From the NCBI RefSeq assembly GCF_900129445.1, contig NZ_FQVT01000012.1, positions 19,323 through 83,322 of the forward strand: 64,000 nucleotides of DNA. Direction: 5' to 3'. A program made the translations under genes and the position numbers. The stretch comes from Salegentibacter echinorum. Lineage in GTDB: Bacteria > Bacteroidota > Bacteroidia > Flavobacteriales > Flavobacteriaceae. Each line of letters begins with the position of its first letter. Position 1 is the stretch's first letter. Below are positions 43,172 to 53,355 of the stretch, piece by piece. The notes beneath the pieces were generated by a model that made no database searches, was not told the origin of the DNA, and saw nothing but the letters and a program-made list of their open reading frames with translations.

Positions 43172-44194
43172 ATGAAGAATAACCTACCGCTTATATCTGT
43201 TGTGCTGCCTGTTTATAATTGCGGATCCTACATATCAGAAGCGATAGAGAGCATTTTGTCCCAAACCATTTCAGATTTTGAACTTTTAATAATTGATGAT
43301 GCATCGCAAGATGACACCGTATCTCAGGTTGAAGCATTTGAAGATAAGCGTATAAGACTCATTAAAAAAACTGTAAATAAAGGTCTAATTGATAGCTTAA
43401 ATTTAGGTTTTTCTTTAGCAAAGGGGAAGTACATCGCCAGAATGGATGGTGACGATATTTCTTTAAGGAACAGATTTGAGAAACAATTAGCGATTTTAGA
43501 AAACAATCAGGACATAAAGGCAGTTGGCTGTTGGCTTCAGTTTTTTGGAAACGAAAATAAAGTTTTAAAACATTTTGAATATCACAGTCAAATTCAAGCA
43601 CAACTGCTAAACAGTTGCCCTATGAGTTTAGGTTCCGTTTTACTTGAAAAAGAAGCATTCAAAAAGTTCAAATTCGATAAAGATAAACTTCACGTAGAGG
43701 ATTATGATTTTTGGTCCCGATCTGCCTGGGAATGCGAATTTTATAATATTCCAGAATTCTTATATTTATACCGGGTTCATGGAAATCAGGTTTCTTCAAA
43801 ATACAGGAAGATACAGTTAGCAGGTAGTATTAAAATAAAATTGGAACTATACAAGAAACTTTCATATAACTGCGAAAAATTCCCTGATCATTTACTAATT
43901 AGGTTGTTCTTTAAGAAAGAAATAAAAAATGCGTTAGATTTTAAATTTCTAGAAAAGTGGTTTCGCACACTGCTCAAAAAAAATAGTAAGGACAGGGTTT
44001 TTGAAAATACCGAGTTTAAAAAACATATAAAACAAGTTCGGAAAATGATTATTTATCATATATTTTTTTTAAATCCGGACTCCAGGATTAGCTTTAACCA
44101 ACGATTAAAAATTTTGTCAATGCTGAAATGGGATGAAATTAATTTTGTTCTAAGAAGAAAATTTAGAAAGCGCACCAGGTCACTAAAAGAATAG
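43172..44194 (+). CDS. Glycosyltransferase family 2
   Basis: The 340-residue cytoplasmic enzyme has a GT-A fold: LISVVLPVYNCGSYISEAIE, LLIIDDASQDDT and the DxD-like ARMDGDDIS (about 90-98). The middle contains HVEDYDFWSRSA, the acidic catalytic-base region. The C-terminal 100 residues are basic and helical, without membrane segments. It adds one sugar in polymer assembly; donor and acceptor are not predictable. It is separated from the methyltransferase by 97 bases. Confidence 0.9.
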   Translation: MKNNLPLISVVLPVYNCGSYISEAIESILSQTISDFELLIIDDASQDDTVSQVEAFEDKRIRLIKKTVNKGLIDSLNLGFSLAKGKYIARMDGDDISLRNRFEKQLAILENNQDIKAVGCWLQFFGNENKVLKHFEYHSQIQAQLLNSCPMSLGSVLLEKEAFKKFKFDKDKLHVEDYDFWSRSAWECEFYNIPEFLYLYRVHGNQVSSKYRKIQLAGSIKIKLELYKKLSYNCEKFPDHLLIRLFFKKEIKNALDFKFLEKWFRTLLKKNSKDRVFENTEFKKHIKQVRKMIIYHIFFLNPDSRISFNQRLKILSMLKWDEINFVLRRKFRKRTRSLKE

Positions 44195-44208
44195 AAATTA
44201 TAGTTGAA

Positions 44209-45459
44209 ATGAATCCAACAAAAAATAGGAAAAGGATTTTGTTCAAACTATGGCAATTTCCGCATTTATCGGAGACTTTCATCACCGCTCAAATCATCAC
44301 GGCCATAAAATGCGGTTTTGAGGTTTCTGTTTTAGTAAAAGAGGCTTTAGATTTTGAGGAAAGCAAACAGAAATCGCTTATAGAGGAGTACGAGATTACC
44401 GATAAAATAATTCCTGAAGATTATAAAGTTCCAAAAAATAAATTATTTCGATTATTGAAAATAGCTTTTCTGCTTCCAAATATTTTTAGAAATTTTATTT
44501 TCTTTAGAAGGTTTCTAAAAGAACAAAAGAAGTTAAGCTTATCCCTGTTCTATCAATTTCATTTCTATACCAAATTTAAAGATTTCGATATTATCCATGT
44601 TCAATACGGCACTAATCGAAGTCCTATTGATAACTTTAAAAAAATAGGTTTTTTCAATTCTAAACTTATAGTTTCTTTTCACGGCCATGATGCCTTTTTT
44701 CCAATAAATGGATTTATTGAGAATAATGGATATTATGACGATTTATTCCTCTACGGCGACCTCATAATAGCTAATACGCCTTATCTTGCCAGAAAGATCG
44801 AGGAATTAGGTTGTCCTGCCCAAAAGCTTAAAACAATACCCGTGGGAGTGGACGCCAGTTTTTTTAATGGAGAAAAGAAAAAAAATCAAATCGAAGAATC
44901 TTTTCAACTTATTAGCGTTGGGAGGTTGGATAAGGTTAAAGGACATAAATATGCCATTAAAGTGGTGAAAAGCTTAAAGGCAAAAGGATTTCCTGTTCAT
45001 TTATCTATTATTGGGGAAGGGGAGGAAAGATTAGCTTTAAAGAACTTAATAAAGGAGTTCAAATTAGAATCTGAAGTTAGTCTTATCGGTAAAAAAAGTC
45101 AGGCAGAAGTAAAAGATTATTTGCTTTCCGGCAATTTGTATATTTTAGCAGCGGTACCGGTTGAAAATAATAGAAGGGAAACACAGGGTTTGGCAACTCT
45201 AGAAGCACAGGCTTGTGGTTTACCGGTAGTTGTATTTGATTCGGGAGGTGTAAAATACACCTTAAAAGACGGCGAAACCGGGTTTATTGTGCCGGAGTTT
45301 GACACCGATAAAATGGTAGAAAAAATTGAAATGTTATTTTCCAATCGAAAAAAGCTTGAAACTATGAGTGCCAATGCGAAAGCTTTTGTTACACAGAATT
45401 TTGCTCAGGCCATTATTGACCAACGTTGGTGTAATTTATATTCTGAATTAGTAAAATGA
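44209..45459 (+). CDS. Glycosyltransferase family 4 (GT-B)
   Basis: The 416-residue enzyme has GT-B signatures VSFHGHDAFF (acceptor side), IPVGVDASFF, ISVGRLDKVKGHKYAI, and the donor-site EAQACGLPVVVFDSGG (EX7E-like region). Its layout is close to the WcaL/colanic-acid type. It starts 14 bases after the preceding GT2 and overlaps the next GT2 by 4 bases (ATGA), so it is part of a tightly coupled run. Confidence 0.9.
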   Translation: MNPTKNRKRILFKLWQFPHLSETFITAQIITAIKCGFEVSVLVKEALDFEESKQKSLIEEYEITDKIIPEDYKVPKNKLFRLLKIAFLLPNIFRNFIFFRRFLKEQKKLSLSLFYQFHFYTKFKDFDIIHVQYGTNRSPIDNFKKIGFFNSKLIVSFHGHDAFFPINGFIENNGYYDDLFLYGDLIIANTPYLARKIEELGCPAQKLKTIPVGVDASFFNGEKKKNQIEESFQLISVGRLDKVKGHKYAIKVVKSLKAKGFPVHLSIIGEGEERLALKNLIKEFKLESEVSLIGKKSQAEVKDYLLSGNLYILAAVPVENNRRETQGLATLEAQACGLPVVVFDSGGVKYTLKDGETGFIVPEFDTDKMVEKIEMLFSNRKKLETMSANAKAFVTQNFAQAIIDQRWCNLYSELVK

Positions 45460-46295
45460 ATAATTCCGGAAAACTTTCAATAATAATACCCTGTTACAAC
45501 GACTATCTTTACATTGAAGAAGCTGTAAATTCTGCTTTAAATCAAACTTATAAGAATAAGGAAATAATTGTTGTAGATGATGGCTCCAATATTGACACTA
45601 AGATGGTTTTAAGGAGGTTGGAACCTAAAATCTCTAAACTAATCACTCAAGAAAACCAAGGTCAAAGTATAGCACGAAATAACGGTATTAAACAATCAAA
45701 TGGGGAGTATATACTGAATTTAGATGCAGATGATTATTTTGAACCGACATTTTGTGAAAAAGCTATTATGGCAATAGAGCGTGATTTCAATATAAAAATC
45801 GTAACATGTAAAACGAGAAGATTTCATATAAAAGGTGAAATTGATATTTTTACTTCTACTGGGGGGAACATCAATAATTTTTTATTTAAGAATTCAGCAA
45901 TGGGAAGTTCCATGTTTAAGCGAAAGGATTGGGAAAGATGTGGGGGTTACGAAGAAATATTGCCTATTTTAGGACTTGAAGATTGGGAATTTTATTTAAA
46001 TATTTTAAAAACTGGGGGAGTGGCTCATGTATTACCCGAGGTATTGTTCAATTATCAGGTTCGTGAAAATTCTACCACCGCGCAAATAAAAAAATTAAAA
46101 TTGGATAAGTTCAAATTTATCATTTTAAAGCATTCTGAACTTTACAAAGAAAACTTCGAAGAACTAGTTACAAATTTTATTGAAAGGCTTAAGATTGAAG
46201 AAAGGGAGAAAATTAAGAATACGAAGAGAATCGACTTTAAACTAGGAGAAGCCTTGTTAAGACCTTTTAGGTTTATCAAATCCTTAATTAAATAG
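45456..46295 (+). CDS. Glycosyltransferase family 2
   Basis: The 279-residue GT-A enzyme begins LSIIIPCYNDYLYIEEAVN, followed by IIVVDDGSN and NLDADDYF (DxD). GLEDWEFYLNIL forms the acid/base region. A short basic tail follows. It overlaps the GT4 gene as ATGA and ends three bases before the next GT2, indicating coordinated expression. Confidence 0.9.
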   Translation: MNNSGKLSIIIPCYNDYLYIEEAVNSALNQTYKNKEIIVVDDGSNIDTKMVLRRLEPKISKLITQENQGQSIARNNGIKQSNGEYILNLDADDYFEPTFCEKAIMAIERDFNIKIVTCKTRRFHIKGEIDIFTSTGGNINNFLFKNSAMGSSMFKRKDWERCGGYEEILPILGLEDWEFYLNILKTGGVAHVLPEVLFNYQVRENSTTAQIKKLKLDKFKFIILKHSELYKENFEELVTNFIERLKIEEREKIKNTKRIDFKLGEALLRPFRFIKSLIK

Positions 46296-46298
46296 AAA

Positions 46299-47234
46299 AT
46301 GTCGCAGCATTCTCAAAAGGTTACGATTATCATGGCCACCTATAATAGGGCTCATTTCATTGAGGAAACTTTAGATTCAATCTTAAGTCAAACTTATAAA
46401 GACTGGGAATGTTTGATTATGGATGATGGCAGCGAAGACAATACCATAGAAGTACTGCAACCTTATTTAGAAAAAGATACCCGGTTTAAGTATCTAAAAC
46501 GAACTGCAAAATATAAAAAAGGCTTGCCGGGATGCCGCAATATGGGCCTAGATATTGCTAAAGGCGATTTTATTATTTTTTTTGATGATGATGATATTGT
46601 GCATCCAGAGAATTTAAAGATTTCAGTTAAAAATTTTAATAATAAAGTTGGTTACGTTCGATACGTGAGAGAAGTTTTTTGGGGAGATTTTCACTATAAT
46701 TTCGATAGAAGTTCTAAATATAATTCTGAACTCCTGGACATTTCTGTTTTAGACAAAATGATTACTAATAAAATCCCTTTTAATTCGTGTCAGGTAATGT
46801 GGCGAAGGGAATGTTATAATAAAAACAGGTTTAATGAGAGTTTGATGTATGCAGAAGAATGGGAATGTTATTCTAGAATTCTTTCTTCCGGGATTAAAGG
46901 AGTTTCTATAGATGAAGTTCTTTTTTATGGAAGAAAGCATCCCAATTCCAATACGGGGGAGTTTAAAAATAGAAGTCTAAAACGAAGAAAATCTAAAATT
47001 ATAGCTACTAAATTGATTATTGATAACCTCAGAGATAAAAAGCTTTTATCAAACTCCTTACAATATTATTTTATCCGGCTGGGTTTTGAACTTCAGGAAT
47101 TAGAAATTCTTAATTATGCAGTAGCTAATTCAAAACTTTCTTGGATAAGAAGAATAGCTTATTCTTTGGGCTATAAATTTTATCCAATATTAAAACCCAT
47201 TTTCAAACTTAAAGGCAAACTAAAGATGTCTTAG
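46299..47234 (+). CDS. Glycosyltransferase family 2
   Basis: The 311-residue GT-A enzyme has VTIIMATYNRAHFIEETLD, LIMDDGSED, FIIFFDDDDIVHP (DxD) and a later MYAEEWECYSRIL region. The last 14 codons overlap the 3' end of the convergent wecB gene by 15 bases, so transcripts of the two strands collide here. Confidence 0.9.
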   Translation: MSQHSQKVTIIMATYNRAHFIEETLDSILSQTYKDWECLIMDDGSEDNTIEVLQPYLEKDTRFKYLKRTAKYKKGLPGCRNMGLDIAKGDFIIFFDDDDIVHPENLKISVKNFNNKVGYVRYVREVFWGDFHYNFDRSSKYNSELLDISVLDKMITNKIPFNSCQVMWRRECYNKNRFNESLMYAEEWECYSRILSSGIKGVSIDEVLFYGRKHPNSNTGEFKNRSLKRRKSKIIATKLIIDNLRDKKLLSNSLQYYFIRLGFELQELEILNYAVANSKLSWIRRIAYSLGYKFYPILKPIFKLKGKLKMS

Positions 47235-48296
47235 AATTTCAACAATCCTATTCCCGGTTCTCCCATCCCATAATTCAGGAATACTCCCTTTTTTCCAATT
47301 TCCGGTCAATACTTTATTTATAGCCGGAGCAATAGCTTTGGGATCTGTACGCAAAAGCTCATTAGTTCCGTGGCTGATAGTTTCGGGCCTTTCGGTATTG
47401 TTCCTTAAGGTTAAACAGGGGATTCCCAAAACCGTGGTTTCTTCGGTAATCCCCCCAGAATCGGTTAGTACAGCTTTACACCTTTCTACCAAATAATTAA
47501 ATTCCAAATAAGATAGGGCATCCACTATAAATAGTCGCGGATGGGTAAAACCGAGTTTGTTTAGTAATTTCCGTGTTCTTGGATGCGCCGGGAAAATTAC
47601 GGAAAGCTCCTCCGAATTTTTTAGTATTTCCTCAAGATAGCTTTTTAAAAACTTTTCTTTAGAAACATTGGCCGGACGGTGCAGGGTAACAATTATAAAT
47701 TCTTTTTCCTTTAGTTGAAATTTATCCCATATTTCCGGTTTGCGGAAATTGGGTTTAAACCTTAATAAAGTATCAATCATGGTATTGCCCACAAAAAACA
47801 CATTTTTTTTATTATGCCCCTGGCTTATTAGAAAATCTGATGCTTTTTGAGTAGTGGTAAAAAAATAATCGCTGATGCTATCAATTAAAACCCGGTTCAC
47901 TTCTTCCGGCATATCCCAGTCATTAGAGCGAAGACCGGCTTCAATATGAGCCACTTTTACCCGCATCTTTTTGGCGGTAATAGCACAGGCCATACTGGAA
48001 TTTACATCGCCCACCACGAGACAAATATCTGGTCTGGATTTTTCCAGCAATTTCTCATAAGCAATCATTATTGCCGCAGTTTGTTCTGCCTGAGAACCGC
48101 TGCCTACATTCAAGTTAATATCGGGTTTTGGGAGTTCTAAATCTTTAAATAAACTTCCGCTTAGCGCTTCATCGTAATGTTGACCGGTATGTATAAGCCG
48201 AAATTTTAGAGGCTTTCCCATTTCTTCATTAGCACCGAACAACGCGGCAATTTTTACAAAATTTGGGCGGGCCCCCGCTATAAGGTCTATTATCAT
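47220..48296 (-). CDS. wecB: UDP-N-acetylglucosamine 2-epimerase (non-hydrolysing)
   Basis: It interconverts UDP-GlcNAc and UDP-ManNAc in the cytoplasm. The 358-residue protein has the family N-terminus AGARPNFVKIAALF, HTGQHYDEALSG, VVGDVNSSMA, HIEAGLRSNDWDMPEEVNR and the TDSGGITEE site, and matches the non-hydrolysing (WecB/MnaA) rather than the hydrolysing NeuC subclass. The product would provide ManNAc donors to the polymer. It is the only biosynthetic gene of the locus on the reverse strand and converges with a GT2. Confidence 0.93.
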   Translation of the reverse strand: MIIDLIAGARPNFVKIAALFGANEEMGKPLKFRLIHTGQHYDEALSGSLFKDLELPKPDINLNVGSGSQAEQTAAIMIAYEKLLEKSRPDICLVVGDVNSSMACAITAKKMRVKVAHIEAGLRSNDWDMPEEVNRVLIDSISDYFFTTTQKASDFLISQGHNKKNVFFVGNTMIDTLLRFKPNFRKPEIWDKFQLKEKEFIIVTLHRPANVSKEKFLKSYLEEILKNSEELSVIFPAHPRTRKLLNKLGFTHPRLFIVDALSYLEFNYLVERCKAVLTDSGGITEETTVLGIPCLTLRNNTERPETISHGTNELLRTDPKAIAPAINKVLTGNWKKGSIPELWDGRTGNRIVEILRHL

Positions 48297-48514
48297 TCTG
48301 GAGTGCTTTAAACAAAACTAAGGGATTTTATTGAGTTCTCTGTTTTTTTATTCAATGCTTAAAAGGCTGCGAAAGGCTTAGTTGGTCTTCGACAAGCATA
48401 GACTGACGTGCCCTACGTCACGCTGAGCCTTTCAAAGCGTTTTGTATTGTCCCACTGAGCCTGTCGAAGCGCTAATTATCAATCAATTTTATATCTTTAA
48501 CAAAAATTACTCAG

Positions 48515-49774
48515 TTGTTGAAATCATCTTCCCTCAAAAAAATCCTGGTAGTTGCAGAGTCGATAGACGTAGAGGACAGCAGCGCTTCCAAAGGAAGGGT
48601 TGCCTTAATAAAAAACCTTGCAAAAGCCGGATTTCAACTTCAGGTATATCATTATACCCGAAAAAATATCCAATTGGAAAACATTCCCTGTTATGCCATA
48701 AAAGAAAATAGAAGAAGCTTCTTGTTTATATTAAGCAGACTGGAAAGGCAGATTAGATATAAATTAAAAATACATCTTAATAAACCACTCGAAAAGATTT
48801 TCGGTTTTTCCTTTACGCTTTTTAACGACCGGAACAGTATAGTTTCCAGTCTTAAGGAAATACAGATTAAAGAATATGATTTGGTATTGACCTTAAGCAA
48901 AGGCGGAAGCTTTAGGCCACATCATGCACTTTTAAAAATGCCTGCGGAATGGCATAAAAAATGGATGGCTTATATTCACGATCCTTATCCCTTCAGTTGC
49001 TATCCAAGGCCTTACGATTGGGTGGAACCGGGACATGCAAAAAAGCGTAATTTTTTTATTGAGATTTCAAAAAATGCAACTTTTATGGCCTATCCCAGCC
49101 TGCTATTAGCACGATGGATGGAATCCTACTATCCGGGTTCAAAAGATAAGCGGGTCATTATCCCACATCAAATTCAAACAGATTATTCAGTAGGTAAGCT
49201 TCCTGCCTTTTTTGATAAAACCAAGTTTAATATTGTACACGCCGGATTTTTGATGGGGGCAAGAAATCCCACGGGACTTCTAAAAGCTTTTAAACTATTT
49301 TTAGAGAAAAATCCTGAGGCCAGGGAAAATGTCCGATTAATTATGATTGATGGTCCGTCAATATATTCCAATAATTTTCAAAAAATGATGTTTCAAGTTC
49401 CACAGTTTTATGCTACGGAAAAAAAACTTACTTTCGATTGCGTGTATGCCGTGCAGCAAAATGCCAGCGTAAACGTTATTTTGGAAGCAAAAGCTCCCAT
49501 AAGTCCGTTTTTACCGGGGAAATTTCCACATTGTATTGCGTCTGAAAAGCCAATTTTATTATTGGGTCCCAACATTAGCGAATCCCATAGGTTATTGGGT
49601 AAAGATTATCCTTATTGGGCAGAAATAGATGATGTGGAGGCAATTTATCAGCATATTGGTACTTTGTATAAAGAAAGAAATTCAGATAAAAGCGATAATT
49701 CCAAACACGATTGTTTAAGAGAATATCTGTCTCCTAAATATCTTAAAAAAACTTTTCAGGAAATTCGGACTTAA
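48515..49774 (+). CDS. Putative glycosyltransferase (GT-B-like)
   Basis: The 419-residue protein has a GT-B-like outline: ILVVAESIDVEDSSASKGR at the start, YIHDPYPFSCYPRPYDW in the N-terminal half, VHAGFLMGARNPTGLLKAF as the hinge-to-donor region, and SEKPILLLGPN near the donor site. The usual GT4 EX7E motif is not obvious; VILEAKAPISPFLPGKFPHC takes its place. The best guess is an unassigned glycosyltransferase. The start is TTG with a second TTG next to it. The gap before it carries GTCGAAG-type repeats (48370-48475). Confidence 0.65.
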   Translation: MLKSSSLKKILVVAESIDVEDSSASKGRVALIKNLAKAGFQLQVYHYTRKNIQLENIPCYAIKENRRSFLFILSRLERQIRYKLKIHLNKPLEKIFGFSFTLFNDRNSIVSSLKEIQIKEYDLVLTLSKGGSFRPHHALLKMPAEWHKKWMAYIHDPYPFSCYPRPYDWVEPGHAKKRNFFIEISKNATFMAYPSLLLARWMESYYPGSKDKRVIIPHQIQTDYSVGKLPAFFDKTKFNIVHAGFLMGARNPTGLLKAFKLFLEKNPEARENVRLIMIDGPSIYSNNFQKMMFQVPQFYATEKKLTFDCVYAVQQNASVNVILEAKAPISPFLPGKFPHCIASEKPILLLGPNISESHRLLGKDYPYWAEIDDVEAIYQHIGTLYKERNSDKSDNSKHDCLREYLSPKYLKKTFQEIRT

Positions 49775-49829
49775 GAAATTTTTAGTTTAGATTAAAATAT
49801 AATTTTTGGTATAACACTCAGGTATTTTG

Positions 49830-50747
49830 ATGAAAAGCAACCTTAAAATTAGTGTTTTTATGCTTGCCTATAATCAGGAAGATTATATTGCACAGGCAAT
49901 TGAAGGTGTTGTAAACCAAAAGACAAAATTTAATTTCGAGTTGTTAATTGGGGAAGATGCCAGTACCGACAATACTTTAAAAATATGTAAAAGCTACAGA
50001 GCCAAATATCCAGAAAAAATTAGGATTGTAGAAAATTTCGAAAACTTAGGTCTTGGTGCCAATTATTTAAAAACATCAAATGAGCTTAAAGGAGAATACA
50101 TAGCTATTTGCGACGGGGACGATTTTTGGATAGATGACTATAAACTGCAGAAGCAAGCTGATTTCTTAGATGCTAATAGAATCTTCGACATCGTCTTCGG
50201 GAAGTGTAGGAGATTATATCCAGATGGAACGATAAGTAATTCCGATGTAAGTGGTTCCAATGTTGTAAAAAATGGTGATTTTAGTAACTTAATAATGCAA
50301 AATTTTATACCTTCTGTAACGGTGCTTTTCAGGAATAATATGATAAATAATAGCTTGCCCTCCTGGATAAGGAACTTGCCGTACGGCGATTGGCCAACCT
50401 ATCTTTGGACTATTAAAGAAGGTGGTAAGATTTATTTTATGGATGAGGTTTTTGCGGTTTATCGTGTAGAAATTGGAGAGTCCTTTAAACTCAATAAAAA
50501 GTTGAGCAATAGTTTTAAAGTTGAATTAAAAATATTAAACTTTCTTAATAATGACAAGCAATACAAACATTGGAAAAAGTTTATTAGAAAGAGTATTAGG
50601 AATAAAAATAAATCATTAATGCTGGCTTACAATCGGGAGGGGGATTACATTAAAGCATTCAAAATTTATACTCAACTTCTTAGAATAAAATCTCTATTTC
50701 CACTAACGAAATTATATTTTTATTCGATATTGAAAAAAATTAAATGA
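49830..50747 (+). CDS. Glycosyltransferase family 2
   Basis: The 305-residue GT-A enzyme begins ISVFMLAYNQEDYIAQAIE, with LLIGEDASTDNT and AICDGDDFWID (DxD; DGDDFW is typical of a subgroup of capsule GT2s). RNLPYGDWPTYLW forms the acceptor-side region. Its C-terminus is basic. The upstream TTG at 49827 is not needed; the ATG at 49830 is used. Confidence 0.9.
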   Translation: MKSNLKISVFMLAYNQEDYIAQAIEGVVNQKTKFNFELLIGEDASTDNTLKICKSYRAKYPEKIRIVENFENLGLGANYLKTSNELKGEYIAICDGDDFWIDDYKLQKQADFLDANRIFDIVFGKCRRLYPDGTISNSDVSGSNVVKNGDFSNLIMQNFIPSVTVLFRNNMINNSLPSWIRNLPYGDWPTYLWTIKEGGKIYFMDEVFAVYRVEIGESFKLNKKLSNSFKVELKILNFLNNDKQYKHWKKFIRKSIRNKNKSLMLAYNREGDYIKAFKIYTQLLRIKSLFPLTKLYFYSILKKIK

Positions 50748-50774
50748 CGCCTAAAAATCAAATTTGAATAAATT

Positions 50775-51926
50775 TTGAAAATCCTTCTCGTCTCCATAGC
50801 TTCTCCACACTTTTTTAATTGGACCAAACAATTGGAAGGTTCAGGTCACCAGGTTTATTGGCTGGATGTATATGATTCTGGGGGGTATTTTAAACAAATA
50901 GATTTTGTACATCAAATCACCGGTTGGCGTCGCCGCTGGGATTATCCTGGGCGTCATAGATTAAAGAGAAAGCTTCCTGTTCTCAATAAGTTGATAAATA
51001 TATTTAATGAGCAAAAACTTGAAAAAGTATTTGAGGAAAAATTAAAGCAAATTAAACCAGATGTTGTACATAGTTTTGTGATGTACCTGGCGACAGCACC
51101 GATTTTAAAAGTAATGCAGCAGAACCCCCAAATTAAATGGATTTACTCCTCCTGGGGCAGTGATTTGTACTACTTTAGAAACGAAAAAGCTAAGTTATTA
51201 GATATTCAAAAAACTTTACCTTGCATAAATTATTTGTTTACAGACTGTAAGCGGGATTACAACATTGCTCAGGAAAACGGTTTTAAGGGGTCATATTTAG
51301 GAACGTTTCCGGGAGGAGGAGGTTTTTCTTTAAAAAGTGCGCAGAAATTCGTTCTGCCTCTGGACGAAAAGGATATTTTGCTGATAAAAGGATATCAAGG
51401 CAGAAATGGAAAGGCCGTAGAAGTATTGAAATCCGTAACCAGTCTAAAAGAGGAATTGAAGGATTATAAAATTGTTGTTTTTGGTGCTCCCCAGGAGGTA
51501 TTTGATTATGTAGCTAATTCTAAAGAATTGTTGAGGTTTACTAATTTAAAACTATTTGGTCAATTGCCGCATAGAGAAATTTTGAAGTTGATGGGGAAAG
51601 CAAAAATTTATATTGGCAATAGCACTTCAGATGGCATGCCCAACACCTTATTGGAAGCCATAATCATGGAAGTCTTCTCTATCCAATCCAATCCGGGTGG
51701 GGCGACTGCGGAAATTATTAAACACGGCAAAAATGGTTTGTTGATTAAAAACCCGGGAGATAGCAACGAAATTGCAAAACTAATTTTAAAAGCTATAGAA
51801 ACCCCAGATTTATTAAAATCAGGAATTACATACAACACACAAAATATTAAACCGAACTTAGAAAGGGAAAAAATCAAAAAACAAGTTTTGAAAAAATATA
51901 AATTAGTTGAAAACAATTTGCTATAG
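50775..51926 (+). CDS. Glycosyltransferase family 4-like
   Basis: The 383-residue protein starts MKILLVSIASPHFFNW. It has YSSWGSDLYYF in the acceptor domain and GNSTSDGMPNTLLEAIIMEV with IQSNPGGATAE at the donor site, a variant GT4 pattern in which the first catalytic Glu is replaced by Asp (SDGMPNTLLEA). The start is TTG. It begins 27 bases after the preceding GT2, so the two may be co-transcribed. Confidence 0.85.
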   Translation: MKILLVSIASPHFFNWTKQLEGSGHQVYWLDVYDSGGYFKQIDFVHQITGWRRRWDYPGRHRLKRKLPVLNKLINIFNEQKLEKVFEEKLKQIKPDVVHSFVMYLATAPILKVMQQNPQIKWIYSSWGSDLYYFRNEKAKLLDIQKTLPCINYLFTDCKRDYNIAQENGFKGSYLGTFPGGGGFSLKSAQKFVLPLDEKDILLIKGYQGRNGKAVEVLKSVTSLKEELKDYKIVVFGAPQEVFDYVANSKELLRFTNLKLFGQLPHREILKLMGKAKIYIGNSTSDGMPNTLLEAIIMEVFSIQSNPGGATAEIIKHGKNGLLIKNPGDSNEIAKLILKAIETPDLLKSGITYNTQNIKPNLEREKIKKQVLKKYKLVENNLL

Positions 51927-51945
51927 TTTAGTACTGCGTTATTGC

Positions 51946-52208
51946 TGTCATTCAGAGCAGAGCGAAGAATCTCAACCAGCGCTAAAAAGATTCCTCTCCC
52001 GTATTCTCGGGACGGAATGACAGTGCGTGGTCGTTGTCATTCAGAGTGGAGCGGGCGGAACGAAGAATCTCACATTGTCGCAAGAAAGATTCCTTCTTCG
52101 TCGGAATGACAATGTGGTGGAATGACGGTGCGTTGTCATTCAGAGTGGAACACAGTGGAGCGAAGAATCTCAACCAATGCTAAAAAGATTTCTCTTTTGT
52201 CGGAATAA
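51946..52208. repeat. REP-like dispersed repeat cluster, copy 3
   Basis: Three tandem copies of the TCATTCAGAG...GAAGAATCTCA...AAAGATT...GGAATGACA unit cover almost the whole gap between two glycosyltransferase genes. Confidence 0.85.
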
Positions 52209-52254
52209 CAATTTATTATAACAGTAATAGCTTTATTAGTAACAGCCATAAAAA

Positions 52255-53343
52255 TTGAAAGTTAACTTGCTAAACCTAATCTACCCATACCGAAACCGCG
52301 ATTTACAAAGGCTTAAAAATTCTTTTGAGTCTTTAGCAAGGCAAACCAGCAAAGAATTTAAAGTTTTTTTTATCGATTATGGGAGTGATCCAAAAACTGC
52401 CGAAAAAGTCAAAAAACTATGCGCTGCTTATTCGTTTATAAGCTATCAATATTGTTTTACCCAATTCCAGCCGTGGAATAAAAGCCGGGCATTAAATTCG
52501 GTGATTAAAACCCTGGAATCGGGCTTTTGTTTTGTGGCCGATGTGGATATTATTTTTCATTCCACATTTGTGGAAAAAGCTATCTCGCTTCAGGAAACCG
52601 ATAAAAGCCTTTATTTTCAGGTAGGTTTTACTTCAGAAAAAGATAAAATAAGAGATATTTCAGAAAACAGGTTTCATCAGTATAGAAAAAGCACCGCGGA
52701 AGCAACCGGCCTCACGATGTTCCCGGTTGAGGTTTTAAAAAAGCTTCGCGGATTTGATGAGTTTTATCATTTTTGGGGTGCCGAAGATACCGATATGCAC
52801 GCGCGAATAAAAAATGCCGGTTTTCAGCTTGAATATTTTGATAAAGAAGTGCTTTTATTGCACCAATGGCATAAAAGTTATCGGGCTTCAGAAACCCAAA
52901 AACTTAGCAGACGTCTACAGGTACAGGGGATTGTTCAAATAAATCATCAGTATTTAAAACTTGCTATTCAGCAAAAAAAAACCATAATCAATCAAAATTC
53001 CTGGGGCAACATCTTGAGCAAGGCAGATTTCCTGCAACTCGAAGCACAGCCGGTAAACTTAAAACTGACGAACGAAAAAGCGAAAATCCAGGCCTTTTTG
53101 TATGGAGAACTGCCCGGCCTGGAAAATCAAATTTTAAAACTTCGCATAGAAAAATCGACTTTTGAAGGCTCGGGTAAATTCCGCTTAAAGAAGATTTTTG
53201 GGAAAAAAGTACCGGAATATTACAGTTTAAAAGAAATCAACGATTTGCTACTGTTGCAGGTTATTTCATTTTACCGCGATAAACCTTATATCTATAAAAT
53301 AGGGGCAGACTTTAAAAGCATTGAATTCGCAATTAAGTGCTAA
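52255..53343 (+). CDS. Glycosyltransferase family 2 with galactosyltransferase-like C-terminal domain
   Basis: The 362-residue enzyme begins NLIYPYRNRDLQRLKNSFES and has CFVADVDIIFH (DxD) at about 100. It is followed by LRGFDEFYHFWGAEDTDMHAR, the Glyco_transf_7C region that supplies the catalytic base in chondroitin-synthase- and galactosyltransferase-like enzymes. The last 120 residues match nothing I know. The start is TTG. It sits directly upstream of a methyltransferase and the nonulosonate genes. Confidence 0.87.
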   Translation: MKVNLLNLIYPYRNRDLQRLKNSFESLARQTSKEFKVFFIDYGSDPKTAEKVKKLCAAYSFISYQYCFTQFQPWNKSRALNSVIKTLESGFCFVADVDIIFHSTFVEKAISLQETDKSLYFQVGFTSEKDKIRDISENRFHQYRKSTAEATGLTMFPVEVLKKLRGFDEFYHFWGAEDTDMHARIKNAGFQLEYFDKEVLLLHQWHKSYRASETQKLSRRLQVQGIVQINHQYLKLAIQQKKTIINQNSWGNILSKADFLQLEAQPVNLKLTNEKAKIQAFLYGELPGLENQILKLRIEKSTFEGSGKFRLKKIFGKKVPEYYSLKEINDLLLLQVISFYRDKPYIYKIGADFKSIEFAIKC

Positions 53344-53355
53344 CCTTCTGTATGT

